Shown in pieces: positions 38,082 through 47,280 of a stretch of DNA of 64,000 nt. The notes beneath the pieces are model-generated. The model was not told where the DNA came from. It saw only the letters and a list, made by a program, of their open reading frames with translations, and ran no database searches. The translations under genes were made by a program, and so were the position numbers. Numbering within the stretch: position 1 is the stretch's first letter; every line of letters starts with the position of its first letter. Source of the stretch: CAVORB01 sp963698495 (lineage in GTDB: Bacteria > Pseudomonadota > Gammaproteobacteria > Chromatiales > Chromatiaceae); NCBI GenBank assembly GCA_963698495.1, contig CAVORB010000013.1, positions 248,001-312,000 of the forward strand. The letters run 5' to 3'.

Positions 38082-38301
38082 CGTTCGTCGTGCGCACCGC
38101 AGCTCAGCGCGGACGGAAGGACGCCATCCAGGATACGGTCCCACAAGCCAGGCATCGACAAACATGCAAAAGCTAGTCGAAGCAACGCAGTCGCCCAAAT
38201 GCGGCTCTCGGCCGACGGCGGAGCTTAGCCCGACTACCTCACCTGGAGATCGAACCCGGTCGCGATCCCGTCGCTACCGAGCCGAATCGTCGGCGTTAGA
38301 A

Positions 38302-39966
38302 CTACAGAAGCGACAACGCGAGGAGTAACATCGCGCCGAGGCTGAGGACCAGGGCGCCCGCGACGGGCCATGAGCGCAGCGTGTCCTCGAGCGATGCGGG
38401 CCACGCGGCGGAAAGACCCCTCCCGCCCGGAAGCGAACGTCGGTTCCGCTCGACGATCCGCGCTATCCGGTTGATCGGAACGCACAATCCGCCCCATCCC
38501 GCAGAACCGAGGCAAGCGACTGGCCCCAGGATGTCTCCCGGCGGGACTGACCCGATCAGACGCCTCGCCCATCTGAGTGGCCAATATATGCCGGCCAGCG
38601 CCACACCCAAACCCGCCAGCACCGGCCAACTGTCGGCGATGGGTGGGAGGACGCCCCCGGCAAGCCACGGCAGCGCGAGCACCAGCAGAATCAGTCCGAT
38701 CCAGGGAACCGCGATCCAGGGCCGCGCGGCTTCAGCCGTCTCCCGACCCGCACCCACGAGCGTCAGGAAGCGCGCCATCAACAGCGTCGTGCCGATGGTG
38801 GACAGGGTGAGGACGAGCGGCAACGCCTCTCCCCAGGGTCCGGCCAGAGACGCCAGCTCCGGTTTGACCATGGCCTTGGCGAGCGCGCCCGACGTGAAGG
38901 GCGCGCCGACCAGGGCCACGGCTGGCAACGCCAGCACCGGAAGCACCCAAACGCCCCTCAGCCCACTCCTGATCCCAACACCGAGGAAAAGCGCACCCTT
39001 CGCCAGTCCGTGGTGGGCGGCATAAAAGGCCAAGGCCGCGCCGATGAGTGCTGCCAGCGGCGGCTCCATCAGCGCCACCCCCAGCAGCATGGACATCAGG
39101 CCCATCTTGCCGACGCTGGAGTAGGCGAGCACCACCTTCGGGTTGGTCTGCAACACACCGACGGCAACGGCATAGAGGGCGGTGATCGATCCGGCCGTCA
39201 CCAACAGGATGCCCCAGCCGGTCAGCGCCGGATCACCGATGGGCAGGAAGCGCATCCAGCCGATCAGGGCGGCCTTGATCATGGCGCCGCTCAGCACCGC
39301 GCTCGCCGGCACCGGCGCGGCAGGATGGGCCAGCGGCAGCCAGACATGCAGCGGGACCAGGCCCGCCTTGATCGCCAGGGCGAGCAGCAGCAAGCCGATC
39401 GCCAAGTCACCGAGCCCGGCGAGCTGCTCCCGCGAGGGCACCAGGGAATCCGCGTGACGGAAGATCAGCAGCGCGGCCACGAAGAGCGCCACCTCGGCCA
39501 CCAATGTCAGGACCAGGTAGACGCGCCCGGCGCGCAGGGCGGCCGCGTCGCCCTTGTGGATGACCAGACCGTAAGCGGCGAGCCCCATGAGGGAGAACCC
39601 GAGATAGAAGCTCACCAGATCCTGGCCGACGATAAGCCAGAAGTTGCCGCTCATCGCAAGCAGGTAGAAGACGCGAAAACGCCCCGCTCGCGCCTCGTCG
39701 CGCATGGTCAGGGCGGCCTGCAGGCCGGCGGCCAGCCACAGGACGGCGGTGAACAGCAGGAAGACGCGGCCGATCGGGTCCAGTCCGAGCCGGGTGCCGA
39801 GCAGCAGCCAGGGGATCGACGCCTGAAATCCGACGGGCACCGCCAGCGCCGCCGCCAGGGCGGGTAACGCGGCCAGGGCCTGGAGCCAGCGTCCCGTCCG
39901 CGTCAACGCAAAGGCCGCGGCGACAAGGGGCGCCGCCCAAGCCAGAAGCAGGAGCGTCGCGCTCAA
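38302..39966 (-). CDS. ND5/MrpA-like proton-conducting membrane subunit, paralogue 1
   Basis: The 554-residue protein starts TTG at 39966 (MSATLLLLAWAAPL) and has about 14 hydrophobic segments, the fold of NuoL/M/N and MrpA/D subunits. The TM7 lysine is present (LALAIKAGLVPLHVWLPLAH), as are the TM8 lysine (VLSGAMIKAALIGW) and the TM12 lysine (HHGLAKGALFLGVG). The TM5 glutamate found in active subunits is replaced by Ser in GFSLMGLAAYGL. It is the last gene of the Mrp-type operon and a close tandem paralogue of the next gene upstream. Confidence 0.88.
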   Translation of the reverse strand: MSATLLLLAWAAPLVAAAFALTRTGRWLQALAALPALAAALAVPVGFQASIPWLLLGTRLGLDPIGRVFLLFTAVLWLAAGLQAALTMRDEARAGRFRVFYLLAMSGNFWLIVGQDLVSFYLGFSLMGLAAYGLVIHKGDAAALRAGRVYLVLTLVAEVALFVAALLIFRHADSLVPSREQLAGLGDLAIGLLLLALAIKAGLVPLHVWLPLAHPAAPVPASAVLSGAMIKAALIGWMRFLPIGDPALTGWGILLVTAGSITALYAVAVGVLQTNPKVVLAYSSVGKMGLMSMLLGVALMEPPLAALIGAALAFYAAHHGLAKGALFLGVGIRSGLRGVWVLPVLALPAVALVGAPFTSGALAKAMVKPELASLAGPWGEALPLVLTLSTIGTTLLMARFLTLVGAGRETAEAARPWIAVPWIGLILLVLALPWLAGGVLPPIADSWPVLAGLGVALAGIYWPLRWARRLIGSVPPGDILGPVACLGSAGWGGLCVPINRIARIVERNRRSLPGGRGLSAAWPASLEDTLRSWPVAGALVLSLGAMLLLALSLL

Positions 39967-40004
39967 GACTCAAGCTCTCGGGTCGCCATCAGCACCAGCA
40001 GCGG

Positions 40005-41666
40005 TCATCCGGCACCGGCGATCAATCCCGCCAAGAGCAGACCGCTCAAGGTCAGCCAAATCGCGCCCGCGACCGGCCACGGGATCGGCGCCGACGAACC
40101 AGGGCCGCGCTGCCAATGCCAGGCTTGAGCTAATGCGGCAAGGCCCTCGCGCAATGCGCCGCTCGTGGCCGAGGCGGCCCGGGTCATGCAGACGGCCGCC
40201 CTGGCGCCACGTCCGAAAACCATCGGCGCCAGGGACAGAACATCACCAGGCGGCACCCGGCCGACGAGCAGCGAGGGCCATCGCGGCCGCAAGACGACCA
40301 CCGCCCCCGCCAGGGCGGCGCCCGACGCCACCGCCAGCCAGCCGTAGGTCGAGTTCATCGGCTCGCCGAACGAGATTGGCAGGAGCATGACAATCGGGAA
40401 CACGGCGCCCCACGCCGTCCAGGCCGTTGGTCCCCGAGCGGGCGCCGGTGGCGACTCGACCGAGACGAGATACAGAAGGCGAACCATCAGAAGTGTCGAG
40501 GCAAGCGTGGCAACCGCGAGCCAGCCGGCCAGCCAGGCCCAGTCCTGGGGCAGAGCGCCGCTCACGGCCGCTTTCGCCGCCGCACCCCCGGTCAAGGGGG
40601 CGCCAGCGAGCGCCGCACTCAGCACCGCGAGACCACCCAGCGCCCAAGGCCGAGCAGATCCTCGCCGTGGCAAGTCCACACCCAGGAACAGGGCTCCCTT
40701 CAACACGAGATGATTGACCGCATAGAAGGTGACGGCCGCGAGCATCGCGGGCGCCGCCTCCGGCGCGGCGAGGGAGACACCGTAACCGAGCGTGACCAAT
40801 CCCATCTTCGCAATGCTCGAGTAGCCGAGCACCACCTTGGGATCGCGTTGCACCAGGCCCATCGCGACCCCGAAAAAGGCGGCGAGCAGCCCGACTCCGA
40901 CCAGACCGGCCCCCCAATCCTCCGTGCCGGGCGTGCCGGGAGGGAGGAAGCGCATCCAGCCGAGCAGTCCGGCGGTGATCATGGGTCCCGACAGCACCGC
41001 CGCCCCGGCCGCCGGTGCGGCGGGGTAGGCCAGGGGCAACCAGACATGCAGGCCCGGCAACGCGAGCTTGATCCCGAATCCGAGCACGAGCAGCGCCACC
41101 GCCATATCCGTCGGGGCCACGCCCGCAAGCCCGGAAAAGGCGGTCCCGCCCGCCTGCACCGCGAGCATTACCAGGGCCACGAACAGGAGCAACTCGCCGA
41201 CGAGGGTCCACGCGAGATAGACCCTGCCGGCGCGCGCCGACCGGGGCGAGCCGTCGTGCGTTACGAGCCCGTAGGCCGACAGCCCCATGAGCGCGTACCC
41301 GAGGTAGAAGCCCGGCATGTCCTGCGCGAGCACCAGGCAGAAGTTGCCGGCCATGGCCAGCAGGAAAAAGCACCGGAAACGGCCGACCCGGGGGTCCCGG
41401 GCCATCGCCCCCATCCCGTACAGCGCGGCCGCGAGCCAGAGCAGCGCCGAGAAGAGCAAGAATGCCCGGCCCGTCTCGTCGAGGCCGAAGGTGGACCCGA
41501 GCAGCAGCCAGGGGATCGACATCTGGAAGCCGACGGGCACCGCAAGCGCCGCTGCCAGTGCGGGTACCGCAGCCAGAACCGGCAGCCAGCGCCCGGCCCG
41601 CGGCAGCGAGAAGGCCGCGGCCAGAACAGGCACCACCCAAGCCAGCAGCAGGAGCGCCGCGCTCAC
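40005..41666 (-). CDS. ND5/MrpA-like proton-conducting membrane subunit, paralogue 2
   Basis: The GTG at 41666 overlaps the preceding stop as GTGA and gives 553 residues starting MSAALLLLAWVVPVLAAAF, matching its neighbour in length and start. It is the same multi-pass transporter fold. The TM5 glutamate is replaced by Ala (GYALMGLSAYGLV) and the TM8 lysine by Thr (LSGPMITAGLLGW), while the TM7 and TM12 lysines remain (GFGIKLALPGLHVWLP; LVLKGALFLGV). This suggests loss of, or change in, its proton pathway. It overlaps upstream, and lies 38 bases before the downstream paralogue. Confidence 0.87.
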   Translation of the reverse strand: MSAALLLLAWVVPVLAAAFSLPRAGRWLPVLAAVPALAAALAVPVGFQMSIPWLLLGSTFGLDETGRAFLLFSALLWLAAALYGMGAMARDPRVGRFRCFFLLAMAGNFCLVLAQDMPGFYLGYALMGLSAYGLVTHDGSPRSARAGRVYLAWTLVGELLLFVALVMLAVQAGGTAFSGLAGVAPTDMAVALLVLGFGIKLALPGLHVWLPLAYPAAPAAGAAVLSGPMITAGLLGWMRFLPPGTPGTEDWGAGLVGVGLLAAFFGVAMGLVQRDPKVVLGYSSIAKMGLVTLGYGVSLAAPEAAPAMLAAVTFYAVNHLVLKGALFLGVDLPRRGSARPWALGGLAVLSAALAGAPLTGGAAAKAAVSGALPQDWAWLAGWLAVATLASTLLMVRLLYLVSVESPPAPARGPTAWTAWGAVFPIVMLLPISFGEPMNSTYGWLAVASGAALAGAVVVLRPRWPSLLVGRVPPGDVLSLAPMVFGRGARAAVCMTRAASATSGALREGLAALAQAWHWQRGPGSSAPIPWPVAGAIWLTLSGLLLAGLIAGAG

Positions 41667-43166
41667 AGGCCGTACTCCCGCCTCGCGATCAGCTCCGCCC
41701 ATTCCAGTGGGCTATAGGGAGCGGCGGCGAACAGGCCGACGGCCAGCGCCAGCGTTGCCGTGATCAAGGGCGGCCAGAGCAGGGCCCCGTGGGTCTCAAA
41801 ACGGGCCGCCGGGATGTGCTCGTCCGGCCAGACCTCGGACCGCTCCTTGAACCAGGCGCGGTAGAGGATGGGCAGGAAGTAGGCCGCGTTGAGCAGGCTG
41901 CTCGCCACCAGCACCGGCAGCACCCAGGCCGCCTGGCCCGCCTCGACCGCCCCCAGTCCCGAGGAACCACTTGCTCACGAAGCCCGCCACCGGCGGCACC
42001 CCGATCATGCCGAGCGCCCCGACGGTGAAGGCGAGCGTCGTCCCCGGCATGCGCCGGCCGATGCCGTCCATCTCGCTCACCTTGTGCACGCCCAGGGTCT
42101 CCGCATAGTTCCCCGCGGCGAAGAACAGGGTGATCTTCATCACCCCCTGATGCACCAGGTGCACCACGCCGCCGATGGTCGCGATCGGGCCGAGGATGGC
42201 GGTGCCGAGGGCGATGTAGGACACCTGGCTCACGGTCGAGTAAGCGAGACGCTTCTTCAGGCTGTCCTGGCGCAGGGCGAGCACCGAGCCGTAGACGATG
42301 GTCACCGCCGCCGCGGCGCCGAGTCCCGTCAGCAGACCCAGCTCATGGGCGAACTCGACGCCGTAGACGTCGTAGACCACGCGCACGATGCCGAAGGCGC
42401 CGGCCTTCACCACCGCCACCGCGTGCAGCAGGGCGCTCACCGGCGCGGGCGCCACCATCGCCTGGGGCAGCCAGCCGTGCAGCGGGACGATCGCCGCCTT
42501 GACCCCGAGGCCGGCGATCAGCAGCAGGAAGATCCACTTGAGCTGCTCGTGGGTCTCCGCGGGCAGGGTCGAGAGAATCCCGCCCTGAACGAAGTACAGC
42601 GGGCCGGCCACGACCTTGAGCCAGATGGTGCCCAACAGCAGCAGGGCGCCCCCCGCCAGGGTGTAGGCCAGGTAGATCCGGGCGCCGCGGATGGCCTCGG
42701 GGGTGCCCCGGTGCGCCACCAGGGGATAGGTGGCAAGCGTCAGCAGCTCGTAGAAGATGACGAAGGTGAACAGGTTGCCCGCCAGCGCCAGTCCGACCGT
42801 CGCCGTGACACACAGGCTGAAGAACCCGAAGAAGCGGCTGCGGTGCGGCGACTCCTCCAGATAACCGATGGCGTAGGTGGTGGTGACCAGCCAGAGCACC
42901 GTGGACAGGGTCACGAACAGCACCGACAGGGCATCGGCGTGCAGGACCAGGGTCAGACCCGGCGCGAGATTCCAGCTGGTCTCGTAGACCTGACCGTGGA
43001 ACACGCCCCAGATCATGACGGCGACCAGGAGGAGCTTGGAGACGGCGCCGAACAGGTTGAGCGCCGTACGCAGGCGGTGCTGCCCCTCGCGCAGGAAAAA
43101 GATCGCAATCCCCGGCACGAGAGAGCTGAGCACGATCAGCGCGGGCAGCCAGGTGTTCAGGCTCAA
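41663..43166 (-). pseudogene. MrpD/NuoN-like antiporter subunit, 1-nt frameshift near the 3' end
   Basis: Read from the TTG at 43166 (MSLNTWLPALIVLSSLVPG, overlapping the mrpD stop as TTGA). An extra base at about 41957 interrupts GFVSKWFLG and LGAVEAGQAAWVLPVLVASS; removing it gives about 500 residues ending IARREYGL. The key charged residues are all present: TM5 Glu in FVIFYELLTLATYPLV, TM7 Lys in GVKAAIVPLHGWLPQA, TM8 Lys in HAVAVVKAGAFG, and TM12 Lys in HQGVMKITLFF. It would be an active ion-translocating subunit. The frameshift is probably a sequence error. Confidence 0.88.
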
Positions 43167-44620
43167 GGCAACGCCGCTCCGAGGCCGGGAGCCGGACCGA
43201 GCAGAGGCCAGATGGGACCGGCCACCAGGCCCAGTCCCACGGTGGCCAGCGCGCCGAGCACGAGCGCGGGGACCTCCTCCCGGCCGAGCGTCAGGACGCG
43301 GGCCGGATAGCGCCCCTGTCCGAAGGCATGGCCGAGGACCCGGAACACGTAGGCGCCTGCGAGCAGCGACCCCGCGAGCACCACCGGCACCCATGCCCAC
43401 TGGCCGGCCGAGAGGGAACCCGCGATCAGCTGCCATTTACCCAGGAAGGCCCCGCTCGGCGGCAGACCGACCAGTGCGACCCCCGCCAGCGCGATGGCGA
43501 AGGTCGTTGCCGGCAGGGCCTGGGCCGTGCCGTCGAGATCCTTGATGCGATCGTGACCCGCTCGCTGCTGCACCACCCCCGCCGCCAGGAACAGCGCGCT
43601 CTTCGCCAGGCCGTGGGTCAGCGCCATCACGACGGCTCCGCCGAATACCGCGTCCCGCACCGGGCCGTCCGGAAGACCCGTCAGGATGGGGACGAACAGG
43701 AACAGGTACCCGATCTGGGCCACGGTGGAGTAGGCGGCCAGCAGCTTCAGACGCTCCGCACGCAGGGCCTGCCAGGAGCCCCAGAGAACCGCCAGGGCGC
43801 CCAGCACGCCGAGCAGGTTCGCGGCCGCCGGCGTGACGACGGGGGCGAACAGATCGAGCCACAAGCGAAGCACCAGATAGAAGGCGGCCTTGACCACCAG
43901 TGCCGAGAGTGCCGCACTGACCGGTGCCGGGGCGTTGGCATGGGCCGGCGGCAGCCAGAAATGCAGCGGAAACAGCGCCGTCTTGAGCAGCAGCCCGGCG
44001 GTCATCAGGGCCATGGCGGTCCAGGTCGCCGGACCCGCCTCGATCGCGGCGGCGGCCGCCGCCAGGTCCAGGGTGCCGTAGGCGGCGTAGATCAGCGCAA
44101 CGCCAGCCAGGTAGGCCATCGAGCCGACCAGGCCCACCAGCAGGTAACGTAGCGCCGCGGCGACGGCCTCGCGGGAGTGGCCGAGCGCGGCCAGCGCGAC
44201 CGCCGACAGGCCCAGCAGCTCCAGCGTCACGTAGATGTTGAACAGGTCCCCGGCCAGCAACAGGGCGTTGAGCGAGGTCCACAGCAGCAGCCACAGGGGC
44301 CAGAACCGCTGCCGGTCGGCGGCGAGACTGAAGTAGGCCGTGGCATAGACGCTCGCCGCCAGCGCCACCAGTGCGGTCATCACCAGTAGCAGGGCCGACA
44401 ATGCGTCGGCGTGCAATGCAATGCCGAGTCCGGGCGACCATCCGCCCAGCGCCACCCGGACGGTCCCCTGCCCGGCGACCAGCCAGAGCACGGCCAGGGC
44501 GGCGAGCAGGGTGAGCAGGCCGCCAACGACGCCGATCAGATTGCCGCGTGCCGGGGCGACGACCGCGAGCAGGGCTGCCGCCAGCGGCAGGGCGATGGCC
44601 CACACCAGGGCATCACTCAC
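43163..44620 (-). CDS. mrpD: Na+/H+ antiporter subunit MrpD
   Basis: The 485-residue protein starts GTG at 44620 and overlaps the mrpC stop by 8 bases. It has the MrpD pattern: TM5 Glu in YVTLELLGLSAVALA, TM7 Lys in LLLKTALFPLHFWLPPAH, TM8 Lys in LSALVVKAAFYLVL, and TM12 Lys in THGLAKSALFLAAG, all expected for proton and Na+ movement. Mrp antiporters export Na+ in exchange for protons and support growth at high pH or salinity. Confidence 0.93.
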   Translation of the reverse strand: MSDALVWAIALPLAAALLAVVAPARGNLIGVVGGLLTLLAALAVLWLVAGQGTVRVALGGWSPGLGIALHADALSALLLVMTALVALAASVYATAYFSLAADRQRFWPLWLLLWTSLNALLLAGDLFNIYVTLELLGLSAVALAALGHSREAVAAALRYLLVGLVGSMAYLAGVALIYAAYGTLDLAAAAAAIEAGPATWTAMALMTAGLLLKTALFPLHFWLPPAHANAPAPVSAALSALVVKAAFYLVLRLWLDLFAPVVTPAAANLLGVLGALAVLWGSWQALRAERLKLLAAYSTVAQIGYLFLFVPILTGLPDGPVRDAVFGGAVVMALTHGLAKSALFLAAGVVQQRAGHDRIKDLDGTAQALPATTFAIALAGVALVGLPPSGAFLGKWQLIAGSLSAGQWAWVPVVLAGSLLAGAYVFRVLGHAFGQGRYPARVLTLGREEVPALVLGALATVGLGLVAGPIWPLLGPAPGLGAALP

Positions 44621-44897
44621 CCCTGCCGTCCTCTGCCAGACGCCGCCCGAGCGCCAACGCCAGCGCCGTGGCGCTGACCGCGACCACGATGCCGGTCAGC
44701 ACCAGGGCGTGGGGGACCGGGTCCGGCGCTGCGCCGATCCCACGGTAGGCGAGGGCGATGAGGATCAGAAACACCCCGGCGCCCATCACGTTCAGCGCCA
44801 AAACCTGCCTGATCAGATGGGCGCGCACCAACACTCCACGCAGACCGAGCGCCATCAGCATTGTCCCGACCAGGGCGTAGAGAAGCTGGGCCGTCAC
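44613..44897 (-). CDS. mrpC: Na+/H+ antiporter subunit MrpC
   Basis: The 94-residue protein starts GTG at 44897 (MTAQLLYALVGTMLMALGLR), overlapping the mrpB stop as GTGA. It is a NuoK-like three-helix subunit; ALNVMGAGVFLILIALAYRG and DPVPHALVLTGIVVAVSATA are the MrpC signatures. It is frame-clean, so a much longer open frame through the same DNA starting in the mrpB region is a shadow. Confidence 0.93.
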   Translation of the reverse strand: MTAQLLYALVGTMLMALGLRGVLVRAHLIRQVLALNVMGAGVFLILIALAYRGIGAAPDPVPHALVLTGIVVAVSATALALALGRRLAEDGRGE

Positions 44898-45886
44898 GTT
44901 GCCGTCCTGCCTGGCATGGTCGATGCGGCGGGGCCGGAACGCGCGCCGCTCCCTTGCCAGGCGGCGGGTCGGCCGCCGATGAAGGCCAGCGCCAGGGTCG
45001 CCGCAATGGCGAGGGTGGCCGCGGTCTCGATCAGCAGAATCAGCGTCCCGGCCCAGCCGGGCGGATAGCCGAGAAACGGACGCCCGGCGAGCATCAGCAC
45101 CAGACCCACCGCCATAAATACCCCAACCCCAGCGACGGCGACCAGGCGCAACGTCGCGCCCTCGGGCAGGCCTGCTCGCGGGCGGCCCGAGAGACGCAGC
45201 ATGACCGCGGCGCCGGCCAGCATGGCCCCCGCCTGGAAAGCGCCTCCCGGTGCGTGAGCGCCGACCCAGAGAAGGTAGCCCGACACCAGCAGCAACAGCG
45301 GGACGAGGCCGTGGGTGAGTCCATCCAGCGCCGGGCCGCCGCTGGGGTATCCGGCCCGCTCCGGACCGACGGCCAGGATGCCGAGCAGCGCGGCCAGCAG
45401 CACCGCAAGCTCCAGAAGGGTATCGTAGGCGCGGAAATTGAGCAGGATCGCCGTCACCGGGTTGATCACGCCGCTGGCGTCGAGGGCCGCGGCAACATCG
45501 TCCGCGAGGCGGGCGGGGTCTGGCTGGGCAAAGGCTCGGACCAGCGCCCAGGCCACGGTCAGGGCCAAGGCGAGCGAAAGCCCCGACACGGCCCAGGTTG
45601 CCACTCGCGCCGCGGCGCCATCGCGCAGATCGCCCGCCGCCTCCGCGGGTCCATCCCGCAACGCGGCGATCAGCAGCGCGCCGGAGAGCCCCGCGCCGAT
45701 GGCTGCCTCCGCCAGAGCCACGTCGGGGGCGGCGAGCCGCGCCCAAACCAGAGCCAGCACCAGCCCGAAGGCGATGAACAGCACCACGGCGCGCCGCAGG
45801 TCCCGGCTCTCGAGCGCCCCCCAGGCGAGGCCAACCAGGATAGAGACCAGCAGGGCATCGAGCGCCGCGAGCATGCTGCCTCCCAT
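44894..45886 (-). CDS. mrpB: MrpB fused to the C-terminal (DUF4040) region of MrpA
   Basis: The 330-residue membrane protein has two parts. Residues 1-75 or so (LVGLAWGALESRDLRRAVVL, PDVALAEAAIGAGLSGALLI) match the DUF4040/MbhD-like region normally at the end of MrpA. From about residue 145 (INPVTAILLNFRAYDTLLEL, HGLVPLLLLVSGYLLWVGAH, APGGAFQAGAMLAGAAVMLR) it is MnhB/MrpB. Its ATG shares one base with the mrpG stop. The large ND5-like part of MrpA is supplied, if at all, by separate genes downstream. Confidence 0.9.
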   Translation of the reverse strand: MGGSMLAALDALLVSILVGLAWGALESRDLRRAVVLFIAFGLVLALVWARLAAPDVALAEAAIGAGLSGALLIAALRDGPAEAAGDLRDGAAARVATWAVSGLSLALALTVAWALVRAFAQPDPARLADDVAAALDASGVINPVTAILLNFRAYDTLLELAVLLAALLGILAVGPERAGYPSGGPALDGLTHGLVPLLLLVSGYLLWVGAHAPGGAFQAGAMLAGAAVMLRLSGRPRAGLPEGATLRLVAVAGVGVFMAVGLVLMLAGRPFLGYPPGWAGTLILLIETAATLAIAATLALAFIGGRPAAWQGSGARSGPAASTMPGRTAT

Positions 45887-46167
45887 CAGCCGTCGCCGTT
45901 GCGGCGGGCATGGCGTGCGATGAGCTGAGCGCCGACCGCGCTCGACGCCATCACCAGCAGCCAGATCAGGATCAGCTTCAGCCCGGACAGCGGCCCATCG
46001 GACAGGAGCAGCAGTCCGGCGACGAGGAAACCGAGGCCGAGGTTATCGGCCTTGGTCAGCGCGTGGAGACGCGTGAACAGATCCGGGAGACGCAACAGCC
46101 CGATGCTGCCGCTCAAGTAGAACAAGAGCCCGGCGCCGATCAGAACCGCGGCGGCGATCTCGATCAT
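45886..46167 (-). CDS. mrpG: Na+/H+ antiporter subunit MrpG
   Basis: The 93-residue protein has three hydrophobic segments and the MnhG/PhaG pattern SIGLLRLPDLFTRLHALTKA. The ATG overlaps the mrpF stop as ATGA, and its stop overlaps the mrpB start. Confidence 0.93.
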   Translation of the reverse strand: MIEIAAAVLIGAGLLFYLSGSIGLLRLPDLFTRLHALTKADNLGLGFLVAGLLLLSDGPLSGLKLILIWLLVMASSAVGAQLIARHARRNGDG

Positions 46168-46430
46168 TCCTTGCCCGTATCCGGCGGGGAGCCGGCCGTG
46201 AGAGCGGCAACCGCGACCGCGGCGAGCAAGGCAAGCACCAGGGCGACGTCTACCAGCGCCGGGATCCCCAGCACCGGCTGCAGCAACAACAGCAAGCCGA
46301 CGCCGGTGGTGCCCATGAGCTGGGCGGCCATCATGCGGTCACCGCTAGAGGGCCCGCGAAACACCCGCACCAGTCCGAGCAGCAGGGTCGCCATCAAGAG
46401 CAGCGCGGCAGCCCCGAGGAAATCAACCAT
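46164..46430 (-). CDS. mrpF: Na+/H+ antiporter subunit MrpF
   Basis: The 88-residue protein has three membrane segments and the MrpF core FRGPSSGDRMMAAQLMGTTG, with the conserved Asp-Arg pair. It overlaps mrpE at its start by 8 bases and mrpG at its end by 4, as expected for the tightly packed operon. Confidence 0.93.
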   Translation of the reverse strand: MVDFLGAAALLLMATLLLGLVRVFRGPSSGDRMMAAQLMGTTGVGLLLLLQPVLGIPALVDVALVLALLAAVAVAALTAGSPPDTGKE

Positions 46431-46920
46431 CGAGGTTCAGATCCTCGCCGAAGAGCCCTGCCACGGCGCGTTCGAGGCGCCGGATCTCCTCTTCGACCTC
46501 CGGCGCCTGGCGCAGCATGTGCAGCTCCAGCTCGTCCCCGGAAAAATCCGCGGTCAGGGTACCGGGAAGCAGGCTCGCGCAGTTGGCGAAGAAGACGCGA
46601 GCCCAAGGGCTGGCGAGCCGCACCCGGTAGCGGCTGAATCCGGGGTCGATGTCCAGGCGTGGCGAGAGGGTGCGCCACGCAACGTCGAGCCCGCCGCGCA
46701 GGGACTCGACAAGAAAGAAGGGTACGAAGCGCATGAGTCCGACCAGGGACACGCTCATCCCCGGACGCGAGCGTATGGCGGCAAACGACCAGGTAGCGGC
46801 GGCCACGGCGGGCAAGCCGATCACCCAGGACGCAGCGGCACCACCCGAGACCACCCACCAGAGCGCCGCGAGGACGACGGCGGGTAGCAGCAGCCGGCTA
46901 ACGAGCTCCGCGGCGGACAT
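46423..46920 (-). CDS. mrpE: Na+/H+ antiporter subunit MrpE
   Basis: The ATG at 46920 gives 165 residues starting MSAAELVSRLLLPAVVLAAL, the usual length; a TTG nine codons upstream (46947) is possible but has no better ribosome binding site. The N-terminal membrane part is followed by VPFFLVESLRGGLDVAWRTL and CASLLPGTLTADFSGDELEL, which match MnhE. It is the first of the recognisable Mrp genes. Confidence 0.9.
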   Translation of the reverse strand: MSAAELVSRLLLPAVVLAALWWVVSGGAAASWVIGLPAVAAATWSFAAIRSRPGMSVSLVGLMRFVPFFLVESLRGGLDVAWRTLSPRLDIDPGFSRYRVRLASPWARVFFANCASLLPGTLTADFSGDELELHMLRQAPEVEEEIRRLERAVAGLFGEDLNLDG

Positions 46921-46962
46921 CCCGCCGCTGGTTGCGCTGGCGCTCAAGCGGCAACCTGTTTG

Positions 46963-47127
46963 CTAGCGCCGAGCACCGGTCGATGCCCTGCGAGCTGGCG
47001 AAGGCGTCGGCGTCCTGCTTCCCAGCAGGGTACGGAGGGCCCACGCCATCATGGCCGCGAGCAGTCCCAGCTTCGCAAGCGCGAGGACAGCCGCAAGCGT
47101 TGGGAGCTCGGGAATGAGAGAAGTCAT
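46963..47127 (-). CDS. 54-residue membrane protein at the head of the Mrp operon
   Basis: An ideal AGGAGG lies 6-11 bases upstream of the ATG at 47127. The product has one hydrophobic helix (LAAVLALAKLGLLAAMMAWAL, split here by eye) and a basic Thr/Pro-rich tail ending RRASTGARR. It points into mrpE, 42 bases away, so it is probably the first gene of the operon. I do not recognise it. Confidence 0.6.
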   Translation of the reverse strand: MTSLIPELPTLAAVLALAKLGLLAAMMAWALRTLLGSRTPTPSPARRASTGARR

Positions 47128-47280
47128 CGCATCCTCCTGCGGCGTCAGCCGGCATTCCAAAATTCTATTCACATCGCCAGCCAAAGATGCGGCCGCCGGA
47201 GACCCAATCAAATACTTGCGGAAATCGAATTTCTACGACGCGGAAGACGAAAAAACCGATGCTTCCGCGTCGCCGCCCGG

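Noticed and set aside
41796..43436. 546-residue frame covering the MrpD/NuoN-like gene
   Set aside because: Its first 90 or so codons lie in mrpD in another frame and its end lies beyond the 41957 frameshift; the real protein is 43166 to 41663.
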